A stretch of 64,000 nucleotides of DNA from DAISVY01 sp036826635 (GCA_036826635.1 DAISVY010000004.1:1-64000), one strand, 5' to 3'. Numbered from the stretch's first letter, positions 37,167-47,104 are shown. Numbers and translations: made by a program. The notes: generated by a model not told the origin, from the letters alone.

Positions 37167-39740
37167 CTAACTTACGACTTTCGTAATCCTGACCCAGTCG
37201 ACCCGTTGTTTCCGCATCAGCAACGACGTTACCGGCGTGGCCGAGAAATTCCTGGGAATGAAAACAACATCGTTTCTGATATACTCCGAAATTTTTACCG
37301 GCACAATGATTTTACCGACCTTCGATTCAACGCGCACGGAATCCCCGTTGTTCAACTCGTACCGACCGGCCATATCCGGAGACATTTCTATGTAGGCCTC
37401 ACCCGAAAAGTTTACCAGAGAATTGGCTTTCTCGGTCAGGTGTCCGAAATGGTGCGGATCATCGCCGACGAACAGGGCCACCGGGTAATCCTCGTCCTTT
37501 TCCGGAGGGGCCGGCTTGACTTCCTGATATCCCCGGGGCCATGACAAATCCGGTTCCTGTGCGAGCACCTCGACAATCTGGTTACTACGCTCTTCATCCG
37601 AAGCGAACAGTGATGCGTCGAGTTGCGCGGCAATTAAATCGACTATCTCGTAGCCGGGTTTCGACTCAAAACACGGCTTAATGGCTCGGGCAGCTCGTTG
37701 ATTGCGACCTTCGAGATTAACGTACCAACCGTCATATTCGGCCCAACTGCTGAGCGGCAGCACAACGTCGGCGATGGCCGTAGTTTCCGTTTCGAACAAA
37801 TCGGACACGACCAGAAAATCCAGCCGCTCGAGACTTTCGCGGGCGAATTCACGATCGGGATAAAGCATCAGCGGGTTACAACCAAGAATAAGACACCCGT
37901 TGATCTCTTCTTTCTTCATATTGATAAGCATACCATCGGTGGAAAGCGGCTCCGTCTCCGGCCAGCCGCCCCACAGATCGGTCAGTTTGTCCCTGAGCGC
38001 AGGCGACGGTTCCGGCAAAACGCCCAGACGGGTGGCTCCGCAGGAATTGGCAAAACAGGCCAGAGTGGCAATCTGTCCTTTCTCATCGAGCCCGAACAGA
38101 CCATTGAGATTGCACACGGCCGCGGCTATCAATTCTCGTTTGAGCGAGTGACTGATGATCTCCCCCATCAGGAACGAGACCTTTTTCCCTCTGGCCAGAG
38201 CGGCCGCAGTTTCCACAAGTTGCTCTCGTGTCACACCGCATTGCTTGGCCGCCTCGGCCGCCGTGGCCGGCTCGATTTTCGATTTCAGATCTCCCGCCCG
38301 CGACGAATCCACCAAGCCGTCTTCGATAGCCGCCAGACACAAACCGTTGATCAGCACTTCCTCGGTGCCGACGTTATAAACCAACTCGGCCCGTGCCACA
38401 TCGGCCGCCTTGACCTGATACGGGTTAAGCGAGTACACCGCCGCACCGTTAAACAAGTAAGCCTTGCGAATTCTCAGATACTCGTTGCGGTGTTCCTTGA
38501 GCAGGTCGGTCCCCAGAGTAACTATCACGTCCGAGTCGTCGATATCGGCTATTTTGAACCGAGCCCCGGTAAGAATATCATAGCTCCCGTGGGGTGTTTT
38601 CGGAAGCATGCGATAGTCCGAGCGATAATCGATATTGTTGGAACCAAGCACGGTTCGAATTAGCCTGGAAAAACTGAACAGCGTATCATTATCCAGCGCC
38701 GCTGAAATGATTCCGCCAATACACACCCGTCCTTTTTTCTCCCTGATCTCACCGAAGCGTTTCCTGATTACCCCCAGAGCTTCGTCCCATGACGCCGGCA
38801 CCTGTTTGCCGTCTTTCTTGACAAGGGGCGTTTGCAACCTGTCGGGAGAATTAACGATCTGGTAGCCGTAGCGAGTAACGTCGGGCAACCAGCCGTCATC
38901 TATATCGTCGTTACGCCGTGACGTCACCCGAAATATGCGCTGTTGATGGTCTTCTTTATAGAGAGTTATGTTGCTGCCGGACGACGAGAACGGACAGACG
39001 GAAGCCGTCGTCCGAGTAAGCCACACTCTTATCTTGTATCGCCAGTCGGTGTTGGTCAAAGCTCCGACCGGGCAAATTTCGACCAGGTTACCCGAGAACG
39101 GATTGTCGACCTGCTCGCCCGGGGCGGCATTGATCTCGGTGATACTGCCCCGTTCGAAAGCCCCAAGGTCATACTCGCCAAAAGCCTCCTTATTGGCGCG
39201 AACACACTTGTAACAACGAATGCAGCGATTGCGATTGAGCACAATTTCCGGACCGATACGAAGGTCATCGAAAGTCGACTCTCCGCCTTCGGGAGCGAAC
39301 CGGCGCTTGCTGAAGTCAAAGCGGCTGTCATCGAAACCGTGCGCGAACGTCAGGTTCTGAAGGTCACACTCACCTCCTTTGTCACAGGTGGGACAATCCA
39401 GAGGATGGTTGAGAAGCGTAAATTCGATTATCGCCCGGCGCCCCTGCCTGACCAGATCGCTGTCGGTATGCACGACCATTCCGTCGACCGCTTCCGTAGC
39501 ACAGGAAACCTGAAGCTTGGGCATTTTCTCTATTTCGACGTAACACATCCGACAGGCGCCGACCGGTTTCAGCTTGGGGTGCCAGCAAAAAGTGGGAATC
39601 TCAATGCCCATCGCTTTGGCCGCCTCAAGCACGGTAGTGCCCTTAGGAACGGTCGTTTCCCGACCATCGATAGTCAGGGTAACCGTCGGGGTCTGATCCG
39701 TGATTTTTTTGTCGGTCGAATCCGCCATGCTCTCACTCAC
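37167..39740 (-). CDS. nuoG: NADH-quinone oxidoreductase subunit G
   Basis: An 857-residue subunit. The [2Fe-2S] cluster region is FCWHPKLKPVGACRMC, the His-ligated [4Fe-4S] is HPLDCPTCDKGGEC, and the third cluster is NRCIRCYKCVR with EICPVG. The long C-terminal part is the degenerate molybdopterin-oxidoreductase fold. The extra N7 cluster found in some complexes is not supported: that region reads VCPFSSSGSN, with a single Cys. It overlaps nuoF by 4 bp. Confidence 0.94.
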   Translation of the reverse strand: MSESMADSTDKKITDQTPTVTLTIDGRETTVPKGTTVLEAAKAMGIEIPTFCWHPKLKPVGACRMCYVEIEKMPKLQVSCATEAVDGMVVHTDSDLVRQGRRAIIEFTLLNHPLDCPTCDKGGECDLQNLTFAHGFDDSRFDFSKRRFAPEGGESTFDDLRIGPEIVLNRNRCIRCYKCVRANKEAFGEYDLGAFERGSITEINAAPGEQVDNPFSGNLVEICPVGALTNTDWRYKIRVWLTRTTASVCPFSSSGSNITLYKEDHQQRIFRVTSRRNDDIDDGWLPDVTRYGYQIVNSPDRLQTPLVKKDGKQVPASWDEALGVIRKRFGEIREKKGRVCIGGIISAALDNDTLFSFSRLIRTVLGSNNIDYRSDYRMLPKTPHGSYDILTGARFKIADIDDSDVIVTLGTDLLKEHRNEYLRIRKAYLFNGAAVYSLNPYQVKAADVARAELVYNVGTEEVLINGLCLAAIEDGLVDSSRAGDLKSKIEPATAAEAAKQCGVTREQLVETAAALARGKKVSFLMGEIISHSLKRELIAAAVCNLNGLFGLDEKGQIATLACFANSCGATRLGVLPEPSPALRDKLTDLWGGWPETEPLSTDGMLINMKKEEINGCLILGCNPLMLYPDREFARESLERLDFLVVSDLFETETTAIADVVLPLSSWAEYDGWYVNLEGRNQRAARAIKPCFESKPGYEIVDLIAAQLDASLFASDEERSNQIVEVLAQEPDLSWPRGYQEVKPAPPEKDEDYPVALFVGDDPHHFGHLTEKANSLVNFSGEAYIEMSPDMAGRYELNNGDSVRVESKVGKIIVPVKISEYIRNDVVFIPRNFSATPVTSLLMRKQRVDWVRITKVVS

Positions 39741-41074
39741 GCAAACTCAGCCACTGTTTCTACCATGCACCGGCCGTGGTCGATATGATACTGCCATTCG
39801 TCACGCCAGTGTTTTATCGCCGACTGAATCGGCATCACCGCCGCATCTCCCAGCGGACAGATAGTGCGCCCGAGGATATTCTCACAAATGCTCTCGATTT
39901 TCTCGATATCTCCCGGCCGACCATGACCATGTTCAATGGCGCTGATGATTTGTTCCAGCCATCGGGTCCCCTCTCGACAGGGGGTACATTTGCCGCATGA
40001 CTCGTGCCGGAAGAATTGGATCAACTTCAAGATGGCCCAGACAATGCAGGTGTCTTCGTGAAAAACTATAACCGCTCCCGAACCAAGCATCGACCCGACC
40101 TCGGTCAGCGATTCGTAATCAAGATTTACATCGATCAGATCGGGCGTGAGAAACGGCGTTGAAGCGCCACCGGGGATTACTCCCTTGAGCTTTTTGTCAC
40201 CGAGAATACCACCACCGTAACGGGGATCATAAATCAGATCCCTGAGGCTAAAACCGAGCTCGACCTCGTAATTGCCCGGTTGCCTGACATGACCGCTGAG
40301 ACTGAAAATTTTCGTGCCGGCCGATTTCTCGGTCCCCAGCGAATGATACCACTCGGCCCCGCGATTGATTATGTGCGGCACCGTGGTCAGTGATTCCACG
40401 TTATTAACGATAGTCGGACAGGCGTAAAGTCCCTCAATGGCCGGGAAAGGCGGTCGTATGCGCGAGAGTCCCCTGAATCCCTCAAGCGAATTCAGCAACG
40501 CCGTTTCCTCGCCGCAAATATATGCTCCGCCGCCGGTGTGAACCACCACGTCGAGATCATAACCGCTGCCGTAGATATTTTTGCCGAAATGCCCCTGACG
40601 ATAAGCATCTTCGACCGCCTGCCGCATTACCCGGATACACTCGCCGAACTCACCACGGATGTAACAGAACATACGATGGCAACCGATAGCAAAAGCGGCA
40701 ATAGCCATGCCTTCGAGCACTGCGTGCGGGTCGCGCTCCAGAATCACCCGGTCTTTACAGGTCCCCGGTTCCGACTCGTCAGCGTTACATATCAGATAAC
40801 GCGGCTTGGGGGAATCTTTGGGCACGAAGCTCCATTTCAGACCGGTTGGGAACCCGGCCCCGCCGCGACCGCGCAAACCGGACGCCTTCACCTCTTCAAT
40901 CACGGTCTCCGGCTTCATAGAAGTGACCACCTTGCGCCAGGCAACATAACCGCCATGAGCTTCGAACGTCTCGACCTTACGTTGCTCGGGGTCTTCGACG
41001 TACCTGAAGAGATGCAGCTTATCCGATTGGGCCGCTTCCCGAGCGTTGGTTCTGACCGGTGAGTAGAAATCCAT
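39737..41074 (-). CDS. nuoF: NADH-quinone oxidoreductase subunit F
   Basis: A 445-residue subunit binding NADH, FMN and cluster N3. The loops are GLRGRGGAGFPTGLKW and CNADESEPGTCKDR, and the N3 ligands are ESCGKCTPCREG and ICPLG. It is the canonical type, without the N- and C-terminal Fe-S domains of the NuoF-like gene at 10.3-12.1 kb. It is 2 bp after nuoE and overlaps nuoG by 4 bp. Confidence 0.95.
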   Translation of the reverse strand: MDFYSPVRTNAREAAQSDKLHLFRYVEDPEQRKVETFEAHGGYVAWRKVVTSMKPETVIEEVKASGLRGRGGAGFPTGLKWSFVPKDSPKPRYLICNADESEPGTCKDRVILERDPHAVLEGMAIAAFAIGCHRMFCYIRGEFGECIRVMRQAVEDAYRQGHFGKNIYGSGYDLDVVVHTGGGAYICGEETALLNSLEGFRGLSRIRPPFPAIEGLYACPTIVNNVESLTTVPHIINRGAEWYHSLGTEKSAGTKIFSLSGHVRQPGNYEVELGFSLRDLIYDPRYGGGILGDKKLKGVIPGGASTPFLTPDLIDVNLDYESLTEVGSMLGSGAVIVFHEDTCIVWAILKLIQFFRHESCGKCTPCREGTRWLEQIISAIEHGHGRPGDIEKIESICENILGRTICPLGDAAVMPIQSAIKHWRDEWQYHIDHGRCMVETVAEFA

Positions 41075-41076
41075 AG

Positions 41077-41565
41077 TTAAGCTTCGTCCTGAGCTTTCTT
41101 CTTCAAATCTTCCAGTATCCGGTCAACTTTGGCCTTCGTAAGATTCTCGTAATAATCCTGGTTTATCTGCATCACGGGCGCCGTGGCACACGAACCGAGA
41201 CATTCCACCGCTATTAACGTAAACAGATTGTCCGGGGTGGTCTCGCCCAGTCCGATTGCGAGTTTATCCTCCAGATAAGCGATAAGGCTGTCCGCCCCCA
41301 GCAATGCGCACGAGATATTGTGACAGACCTGAATCAGGTACTTCCCCACCGGATGCTTCGGAAACATCGTATAAAAAGTGGCCGCCTCGGCTATTTCCAC
41401 GTATGGCACCCCGATGACCTCGGCTATTTCACGATAGATGTCCTCGTCAACATAACCGACCTGATGACAGGCGATAGTCAAAGCCGGAAGAATGGCCGAC
41501 CGAGGCTCGGGATACTGGACCACGGCTTCTTTCATGCGCGCTATCGAAGCTTCAGTCAAAATCAC
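41077..41565 (-). CDS. nuoE: NADH-quinone oxidoreductase subunit E
   Basis: A 162-residue thioredoxin-fold [2Fe-2S] subunit with ligands in CHNISC and CLGSC. The start is the GTG at 41565: GGAGGTGG lies just upstream, and this GTG overlaps the nuoD stop by 4 bp (GTGA). A longer frame from 41610 would run into nuoD. It pairs with NuoF in the NADH module. Confidence 0.93.
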   Translation of the reverse strand: MILTEASIARMKEAVVQYPEPRSAILPALTIACHQVGYVDEDIYREIAEVIGVPYVEIAEAATFYTMFPKHPVGKYLIQVCHNISCALLGADSLIAYLEDKLAIGLGETTPDNLFTLIAVECLGSCATAPVMQINQDYYENLTKAKVDRILEDLKKKAQDEA

Positions 41566-42731
41566 CGGTCCACCTCCCCGAGTATGATGTCTATCGAACC
41601 GATAGCACACACCACGTCGGACAACAAAGAACCCTCGACCAGAGCGGGTAACGAAGCAAGATTAATAAAACACGGGGGCCGCACTCGTACCCGGTTCGGT
41701 TTGTTGGTGCCGTCGGAAGAAATAAAGAAGCCCAGCTCACCCTTGGGCGATTCCACGGCGTGATAAACCTGGCCCGGCGGCGACTTGAAGCCCTCGGTGA
41801 TAATTTTGAAATGGAAAATCAACGACTCCATCTTATGGAGAACATCTTCCTTGGGCGGCAGAACCACTCCCGGCACATGCGCGCGATAAGGCCCCTCGGG
41901 CATACCGTCAACGGCCTGCCGAATAATGCGCAACGACTGGCGAATTTCTTCCAGTCGCAGCTTGAACCGGTCGTAAGCGTCGCCTTTCTCACCATAGGCG
42001 ATATCGAAATCGAACTTCTCGTAACCGCTGTAGGGGTGGGCCTTGCGCAGGTCATACTTCACCCCGCTGCCGCGAAGCATCGGTCCGGAAAGAGACATAT
42101 TGATCGCATCCTCGGCCGAAATCACCGCAACATCCCTGGTTCGCCCGATAAAAATCGGGTTATATGTAAGCAACCGGTCATAATCTTCAAGCCGTTCCGG
42201 CATAATTTTCAAAAAACGTCGCACCAGCTTATCGAAATCGGGCGGCAGATCGGCGGCCAATCCACCAATGCGGATATAGCTGGTCATCATCCGCTGACCG
42301 GCGCAGGCCTCATAGATATCGATGATCATCTCGCGTTCGCGGAAAGCATACAGCACCATCGACATCGCCCCCAGATCGAGGGCATGCGTCCCCACCCAGA
42401 TCAGATGCGACATTATCCGGGTCAGTTCGGCCAGACACACCCGAGCCCATTGAACCCTGGCCGGAACTTCGATACCCATCAGTTTCTCAACAGCCAGACA
42501 GAACCCCAGGTTGTTCATCATCGGAGCCAGGTAGTCCATACGGTCGGTACAGGGAATCGCCTTATAGTACAGCTTCGACTCCATGGTCTTTTCGATGCCG
42601 GTGTGCAAATAGCCAATCACCGGACGCGCCTTAACGACCGTCTCCCCGTCCACTTCCAGCACCACTCGCAGAACGCCGTGGGTAGCCGGATGCTGCGGCC
42701 CCATGTTTATTTCCAGCGTCTTTTCGACCAC
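41562..42731 (-). CDS. nuoD: NADH-quinone oxidoreductase subunit D
   Basis: A 389-residue, [NiFe]-hydrogenase-large-subunit-like protein that forms the quinone site with NuoB. The motif MGPQHPATHGVLR carries the conserved His residues near the quinone. I place the start at the GTG at 42731, which overlaps the nuoC stop by one base, with GAGGTGATC upstream. A frame extending to 42767 adds 12 residues. nuoC and nuoD are separate genes, not fused. Confidence 0.93.
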   Translation of the reverse strand: MVEKTLEINMGPQHPATHGVLRVVLEVDGETVVKARPVIGYLHTGIEKTMESKLYYKAIPCTDRMDYLAPMMNNLGFCLAVEKLMGIEVPARVQWARVCLAELTRIMSHLIWVGTHALDLGAMSMVLYAFREREMIIDIYEACAGQRMMTSYIRIGGLAADLPPDFDKLVRRFLKIMPERLEDYDRLLTYNPIFIGRTRDVAVISAEDAINMSLSGPMLRGSGVKYDLRKAHPYSGYEKFDFDIAYGEKGDAYDRFKLRLEEIRQSLRIIRQAVDGMPEGPYRAHVPGVVLPPKEDVLHKMESLIFHFKIITEGFKSPPGQVYHAVESPKGELGFFISSDGTNKPNRVRVRPPCFINLASLPALVEGSLLSDVVCAIGSIDIILGEVDR

Positions 42732-43279
42732 TACTTGATCACCTCGGGTGGCTGATCCTTGTTCCAACTGAACTTCGGTTGTTCCCAGGTCAGGGGAAAA
42801 TCACGTCGCAGCGGGTGCCCCTCGAATCCATCGGGTGTGAGAATCCGGGTAAGGTCGGGATGTCCCGTGAATTTGATGCCCATCATATCCCATATTTCCC
42901 TCTCCAGCCAGTTCGCACCGTCATACAGCGGCGTAAGAGAGGCAATTTCGGGATTCTCGGCCGGCAGCACAGCCTTCAACATAAACAAATGTTTCAAGGT
43001 AAGACTGCGCAGGATATAGATCACCTCGAACCGGCCGCCCTTTTCCCGTTCATGGCCCAGCCAGTCGACCGACGTTATGTCCGACAGATAATGAACATTG
43101 AGATCAACATCGTCCAGAAAAGCCTGACAAATACCGTAGACCGCCTCCGGCTGCACATGAAAAGCCTGCTGGTCACGGAAATTATCTTCGGCAATAATCG
43201 CCTCGGAGAAACGATCCCGCATAAATTCCCTGACTCTGTCGGCCGTTGTTATCTGCTTTTCCAAAATCAACCCGTCCAT
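42731..43279 (-). CDS. nuoC: NADH-quinone oxidoreductase subunit C
   Basis: A 182-residue peripheral-arm subunit (30-kDa family). Landmarks are SDITSVDWLGHERE, the ANWLEREIWDMMGIKFTGHP core and FEGHPLRRDFPL at the C-terminus. It contacts NuoD and NuoB. It is 39 bp after nuoB and directly before nuoD. Confidence 0.94.
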   Translation of the reverse strand: MDGLILEKQITTADRVREFMRDRFSEAIIAEDNFRDQQAFHVQPEAVYGICQAFLDDVDLNVHYLSDITSVDWLGHEREKGGRFEVIYILRSLTLKHLFMLKAVLPAENPEIASLTPLYDGANWLEREIWDMMGIKFTGHPDLTRILTPDGFEGHPLRRDFPLTWEQPKFSWNKDQPPEVIK

Positions 43280-43318
43280 GTCGGCCCGACAATGCGAACC
43301 GGCGAAAAACGGAACGGT

Positions 43319-43816
43319 TTAAGGCCGTCCCCACTCGTCATGCTTGCTCTTGACCGATTCCTTTTCGATTTTCTCATACAGCTTGAGAATACCATCCATG
43401 AGTTGCTCGGGGCGCGGCGGACAACCCGGCACGTATATATCCACCGGAATCACCCGGTCGACACCCTGCACTACGGCGTAATTGTTAAACACCCCGCCAC
43501 ACGAAGCGCACGCGCCCATAGCAATAACCCACTTGGGATTGGGCATCTGCTCGTACAGCGTTCTGACCACCGGAGCCATCTTCACCGAAACGCGCCCGGC
43601 CACAATCATCAAATCCGACTGGCGCGGTGAAGGTCGAAAAACTTCCATGCCGTAGCGCGCCATGTCATATTTGGCCATGAACGTAGCCATCATCTCAATC
43701 GCACAACACGCCAGCCCGAAACTGAACGGCCACATGGACCTTTTACGTGCCCAGTTGACCATTTTATCCATGGTCGTAAGCATGATCGAATCGGGAATTT
43801 TCTCTTCTAATCCCAC
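43319..43816 (-). CDS. nuoB: NADH-quinone oxidoreductase subunit B
   Basis: A 165-residue subunit carrying the terminal cluster N2. The ligands are the tandem cysteines in GLACCAIEMMA, one in MGACASCGG and one in VPGCPPRPE. It overlaps the nuoA end by 10 bp. The short polar C-terminus is normal for the family. Confidence 0.95.
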   Translation of the reverse strand: MGLEEKIPDSIMLTTMDKMVNWARKRSMWPFSFGLACCAIEMMATFMAKYDMARYGMEVFRPSPRQSDLMIVAGRVSVKMAPVVRTLYEQMPNPKWVIAMGACASCGGVFNNYAVVQGVDRVIPVDIYVPGCPPRPEQLMDGILKLYEKIEKESVKSKHDEWGRP

Positions 43817-44163
43817 CGCAGGGCTCCACGACTGAGTTCATAAAAATAGCCAACAAGAATTATGACGACAAATACGGCTATCGCCACGAAACCAAAGATT
43901 CCGAGATCACGAGCCACGACCGCCCAGGGCAAAAGGAAAATAACTTCAATGTCGAACAAAATAAAAGATATGGCGATCATGTAGAACTTAACCGGGACCG
44001 GTTCTCGCGTCGTCCCGACCGGATCAACGCCGCATTCGTAAGCCTGCACCTTCTTACCCAGACGAGTGCGACGCCCGAAGAAAATAGACATGAGGGTAAA
44101 CAATAAAGCCATTACGGTTGCAAAGGCGAGCAGGAACAGGATTGGATAGAAATCCTCGAACAC
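43807..44163 (-). CDS. nuoA: NADH-quinone oxidoreductase subunit A
   Basis: A 118-residue, three-helix subunit. The conserved loop KKVQAYECGVDPVG, with its Cys near the quinone channel, is present. The start codon is GTG at 44163 with GAGGAGG upstream. It is the first gene of the nuo operon and has its own promoter about 45-70 nt upstream. Confidence 0.95.
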   Translation of the reverse strand: MFEDFYPILFLLAFATVMALLFTLMSIFFGRRTRLGKKVQAYECGVDPVGTTREPVPVKFYMIAISFILFDIEVIFLLPWAVVARDLGIFGFVAIAVFVVIILVGYFYELSRGALRWD

Positions 44164-44205
44164 GAAGCCTCCTCAATGCAACGGGACACCCGCAAAACTT
44201 CGCGC

Positions 44206-44234
44206 TATTTACCCATTGCGCGTTACAATGTCAA
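44206..44234 (-). promoter_or_regulatory. Promoter of the nuo operon
   Basis: On the minus strand, TTGACA (44234-44229, full consensus), a 17-nt spacer and TAAATA (44211-44206). It is well placed in the 139-bp gap before nuoA. The -10 is weak by E. coli standards but similar to those of other promoters here. Confidence 0.6.
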
Positions 44235-44302
44235 CATATTTTTGAAAACCGCGATTTACCCACCGTCACCGGTCGGACAGTGCGTGCAATAACCAACCAG
44301 AC

Positions 44303-44716
44303 CTACGGCGTGATGATTACCGTATAATCGCGAAAAGACGGAATCGCACCGACCAGATCGACGATACCTTCATCAGGAAACGAACCGTAGGCGCTCGACT
44401 GGCCGTAAATCTGCACACGTCGGGTTTTCCCATCTATATGCAGCATACCGCCGCCATCTATTTTCACGGTCGGATCGTATATCTCAACCAGATCAGGACG
44501 CCGCACCCACCCCGAAGGTATCTCGTAATCCCGGCAAAATCGCGCCACCAGATCGGCGTGGTACGGAAAGAGGTCGACCGTACCGACAACGAAGTACTTG
44601 CTGTCGGAATCCCGTATCAGCACGAACTTGCAATCCGACCCGGCATCATTCCGTTCTCCGCTCGGTGACAGAATATCAGTCGGGAGAAAACTGACGACGC
44701 GACCGATCAAAACCAA
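44303..44716 (-). CDS. Janus/PHPT1-like putative phosphohistidine phosphatase
   Basis: A 137-residue protein whose motifs fit the 14-kDa phosphohistidine phosphatase (Janus/Ocnus) fold: CKFVLIR near the N-terminus, YHADLVARF with His53, GGGMLHI, and IYGQSSAYG near the end. In human PHPT1 the catalytic His lies in the EYHADIYDK segment, and the equivalent His is retained here. The family hydrolyses phosphohistidine in proteins. This window encodes several histidine kinases, so a substrate in that network is conceivable but unproven. It is the last gene of a four-gene operon, 9 bp after a PHP gene. I am fairly sure of the family, less sure of the activity. Confidence 0.62.
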   Translation of the reverse strand: MVLIGRVVSFLPTDILSPSGERNDAGSDCKFVLIRDSDSKYFVVGTVDLFPYHADLVARFCRDYEIPSGWVRRPDLVEIYDPTVKIDGGGMLHIDGKTRRVQIYGQSSAYGSFPDEGIVDLVGAIPSFRDYTVIITP

Positions 44717-44724
44717 CCTCCGAA

Positions 44725-45777
44725 CTATTTTACCCCGATGCGAATATGATTAGAGAAAATCCAGCCGCGTTTTCCCTTCCAGGCCTCGACACGATAATGG
44801 CCGGGCCCGTCAACGGCATACTCCACACGATCCGACACCGTTTGCAGCACACCGACACCGTCGCGGATCAGCCTGATTCGCGCCCGCTCGGGCAGCTTGA
44901 TGTGCAGCGTTACATCTTCATAGCCGTCAACGATATCACCAGACGTAAACGACTCCGAGTCACGCCGGGCGACAAACTCGAAACGATCAGCGATTCCCCA
45001 GCGCATATTCGAAATAAAGACGTGCGCCTCGGTCAACCCCCGATACAACTGCCGGCGGGCCGTCTCGAAATCTTTCGAGAGCGGCTCGCGTAGAACCAGA
45101 TGAGTGCGCAAAGAGCGAAAATGAACTTTGTAAGGAAAAATCTCCACCGTAAAAGGCCAAAGATCGACGGGAAAAGCATGAGCGTCCGCCCCGGCTATCC
45201 CCACACAGCGACGGGTCCGATTAACTTCATCCCACACGCGGAGCACCTCATCGGTGGGCCCCACCATCGACTTACGCGGAGAAAAAACCATCGGCACCTT
45301 GTTGTACGGCCGCAGCTTTTCCATCCACTCCGACATTTGATTCCACAGCTCGATACCGTCGAAACCGTCAACATCCCACGAGGTCCACGGGTACGGTGGA
45401 TACTTGCCTGTCGGACTTCGTTTTTCTATCGGATGCGCAATGATGCCAAGAGCCTTATCCCGGGCCGCCGCGGCCACATATTCCCGGGCCTCCATCTCAT
45501 CCGGGTAAACACCGGGAGAACCGAATATCAGGTAGTGATTGACATCGTCCCGGTCGTTGTGTTCATAACCTATCACCACCAGCATATTCCCGTAGTAACC
45601 TTCCCGCCCGTCTTCACGGTTGATCAGATCCATGTGATCGGAGAACATCATGAAATCGAGCCCGGGCACCTGACGGCCGATAGCGACGATTTCATCGAGT
45701 GGCTTCGTCCCGTCCGAGCGCGTGGTGTGAATGTGCACCACCCCCGAATATTGATAAAAATCACCGATCTTGTTCAC
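44725..45777 (-). CDS. PHP-domain phosphoesterase-like protein
   Basis: A 350-residue protein. The N-terminal PHP motif is VVHIHTTRSDGTKPLDE with further metal-binding segments MMFSDHMDL, VIGYEHND, GIIAHP and GADAHAF, consistent with a multi-metal phosphoesterase fold. The C-terminal ~100 residues form an extra beta-rich domain (LHIKLPERARIRLI). The start is uncertain: I use the GTG at 45777, which overlaps the upstream MFS gene end by 17 bp with GGAGG just before it. A longer frame runs into that gene and is not credible. The substrate is unknown. Confidence 0.78.
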   Translation of the reverse strand: MNKIGDFYQYSGVVHIHTTRSDGTKPLDEIVAIGRQVPGLDFMMFSDHMDLINREDGREGYYGNMLVVIGYEHNDRDDVNHYLIFGSPGVYPDEMEAREYVAAAARDKALGIIAHPIEKRSPTGKYPPYPWTSWDVDGFDGIELWNQMSEWMEKLRPYNKVPMVFSPRKSMVGPTDEVLRVWDEVNRTRRCVGIAGADAHAFPVDLWPFTVEIFPYKVHFRSLRTHLVLREPLSKDFETARRQLYRGLTEAHVFISNMRWGIADRFEFVARRDSESFTSGDIVDGYEDVTLHIKLPERARIRLIRDGVGVLQTVSDRVEYAVDGPGHYRVEAWKGKRGWIFSNHIRIGVK

Positions 45778-47104
45778 ATTCCTCCAGACTGTGTGAACGA
45801 GGCACCTTGCGGAGAATACACAACCCCACCAACATGATACCCGCCAGAGCCAGCACGGCGGTTTTGTAAGGTAAGGCGAGAGCGCCGCTACTGTCAAGGT
45901 GCAACCACGACGCAAGCGCACGGCCCGGCAGCCGTGACGGCTGCATACTATAAACCGTAACCGTCCAGACCAAAGGACCCAGCACGGCGGCGGCCCGCCC
46001 GGAGAGAGCGAACAGACCGAAAAAACGGCCCAGTTCATCGCGCGGCACCAGTTCGGCCAGCAACGGCCTGGTGGTGGTCCACAGACCACCCAGAAGCACC
46101 CCGACTACAGAGCCTAACACCCAGGCCATCGTCAGACTGTCAACGAAAACAAAAACGATCAGCACCACGACCCAGGCCGCCACGATCAAAATCAGCAGGG
46201 CCTTCAGTGACCAGGCTCTGGCCACATAGCCTATCGCCAACGATCCGACCACCGCCGTAAGTGTTGAGACGATGAGAAATGTCGATATCTGGGTTTCGCC
46301 CATGGCCAGCACTACCGAACAGTATATACCGATATTGAGTATCACGGTGGCCACGGCATCTTCGATAAAAAAATCAGCGATCAAAAACCGCAGAACCCCG
46401 GGATATTTACGGGTAAGGCGCAACCCATCCCAGACGTCGCGATAAGCTTTACGAAAACTTGTCCGGACCGGTCCTCTGACCGGCTTCTCTCGCACCCACA
46501 GAAAAACTGGCAAGGCGAAGAGTATAAACAACACGGCCGTGGGCAAAAAAGCGGCCGTTTTGCCTCCGCCGGAAAGAAACGGTACACTAATACCGAAAAA
46601 AGACCCCGTAACGAAAGGCAACACCAGGGCCATCCCCACCACCGAGCCGACATAGCCGAGAGATACCCCGATACCGGAAACCAAACGCGCCTGCCTCCCG
46701 TCGGCAACGGAATACAACAGGGCATTGTAAAACGGCTGGCCGGCCTCGTACGAAAAATTAGCGATAACAAACAGCAACATCGTCAGACCGACAGCCCAAG
46801 TCGGCACCAGAGTCAGCAACCCGACCGCCGCACAGCAGCTTACGGTGAAAAGAAAAAGAAAGACCTTTTTCTTCGCAGCCTGATCGGATAATGCCCCCAG
46901 AGCGGGAAGCAACAGAGCGGCGATGAGCACCGAGATCGAAAAGGGAATATCGAAATAATGATCGCCCCGCCCCAGATCTTCAACAATGTGTCGCTTGAGA
47001 TACAGCGACACGATATTCATCGAATAAATAGTGTTGGCGAAATCGTACAGCGACCAGCCGATGACATCACGTCGCCAGAGAGATGTCGACGGCGAATCGG
47101 TCAC
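45761..47104 (-). CDS. UMF1-type major facilitator transporter
   Basis: A 447-residue membrane protein with about 12 helices. The N-terminal signature WSLYDFANTIYSMN and the ALGALSDQAAKKK loop are typical of the UMF1 (Atg22-like) group. It is probably an exporter or importer of a small solute, but specificity in this group is largely unknown. It overlaps the HD-domain gene by 4 bp and the PHP gene by 17 bp. Confidence 0.85.
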   Translation of the reverse strand: MTDSPSTSLWRRDVIGWSLYDFANTIYSMNIVSLYLKRHIVEDLGRGDHYFDIPFSISVLIAALLLPALGALSDQAAKKKVFLFLFTVSCCAAVGLLTLVPTWAVGLTMLLFVIANFSYEAGQPFYNALLYSVADGRQARLVSGIGVSLGYVGSVVGMALVLPFVTGSFFGISVPFLSGGGKTAAFLPTAVLFILFALPVFLWVREKPVRGPVRTSFRKAYRDVWDGLRLTRKYPGVLRFLIADFFIEDAVATVILNIGIYCSVVLAMGETQISTFLIVSTLTAVVGSLAIGYVARAWSLKALLILIVAAWVVVLIVFVFVDSLTMAWVLGSVVGVLLGGLWTTTRPLLAELVPRDELGRFFGLFALSGRAAAVLGPLVWTVTVYSMQPSRLPGRALASWLHLDSSGALALPYKTAVLALAGIMLVGLCILRKVPRSHSLEECEQDR

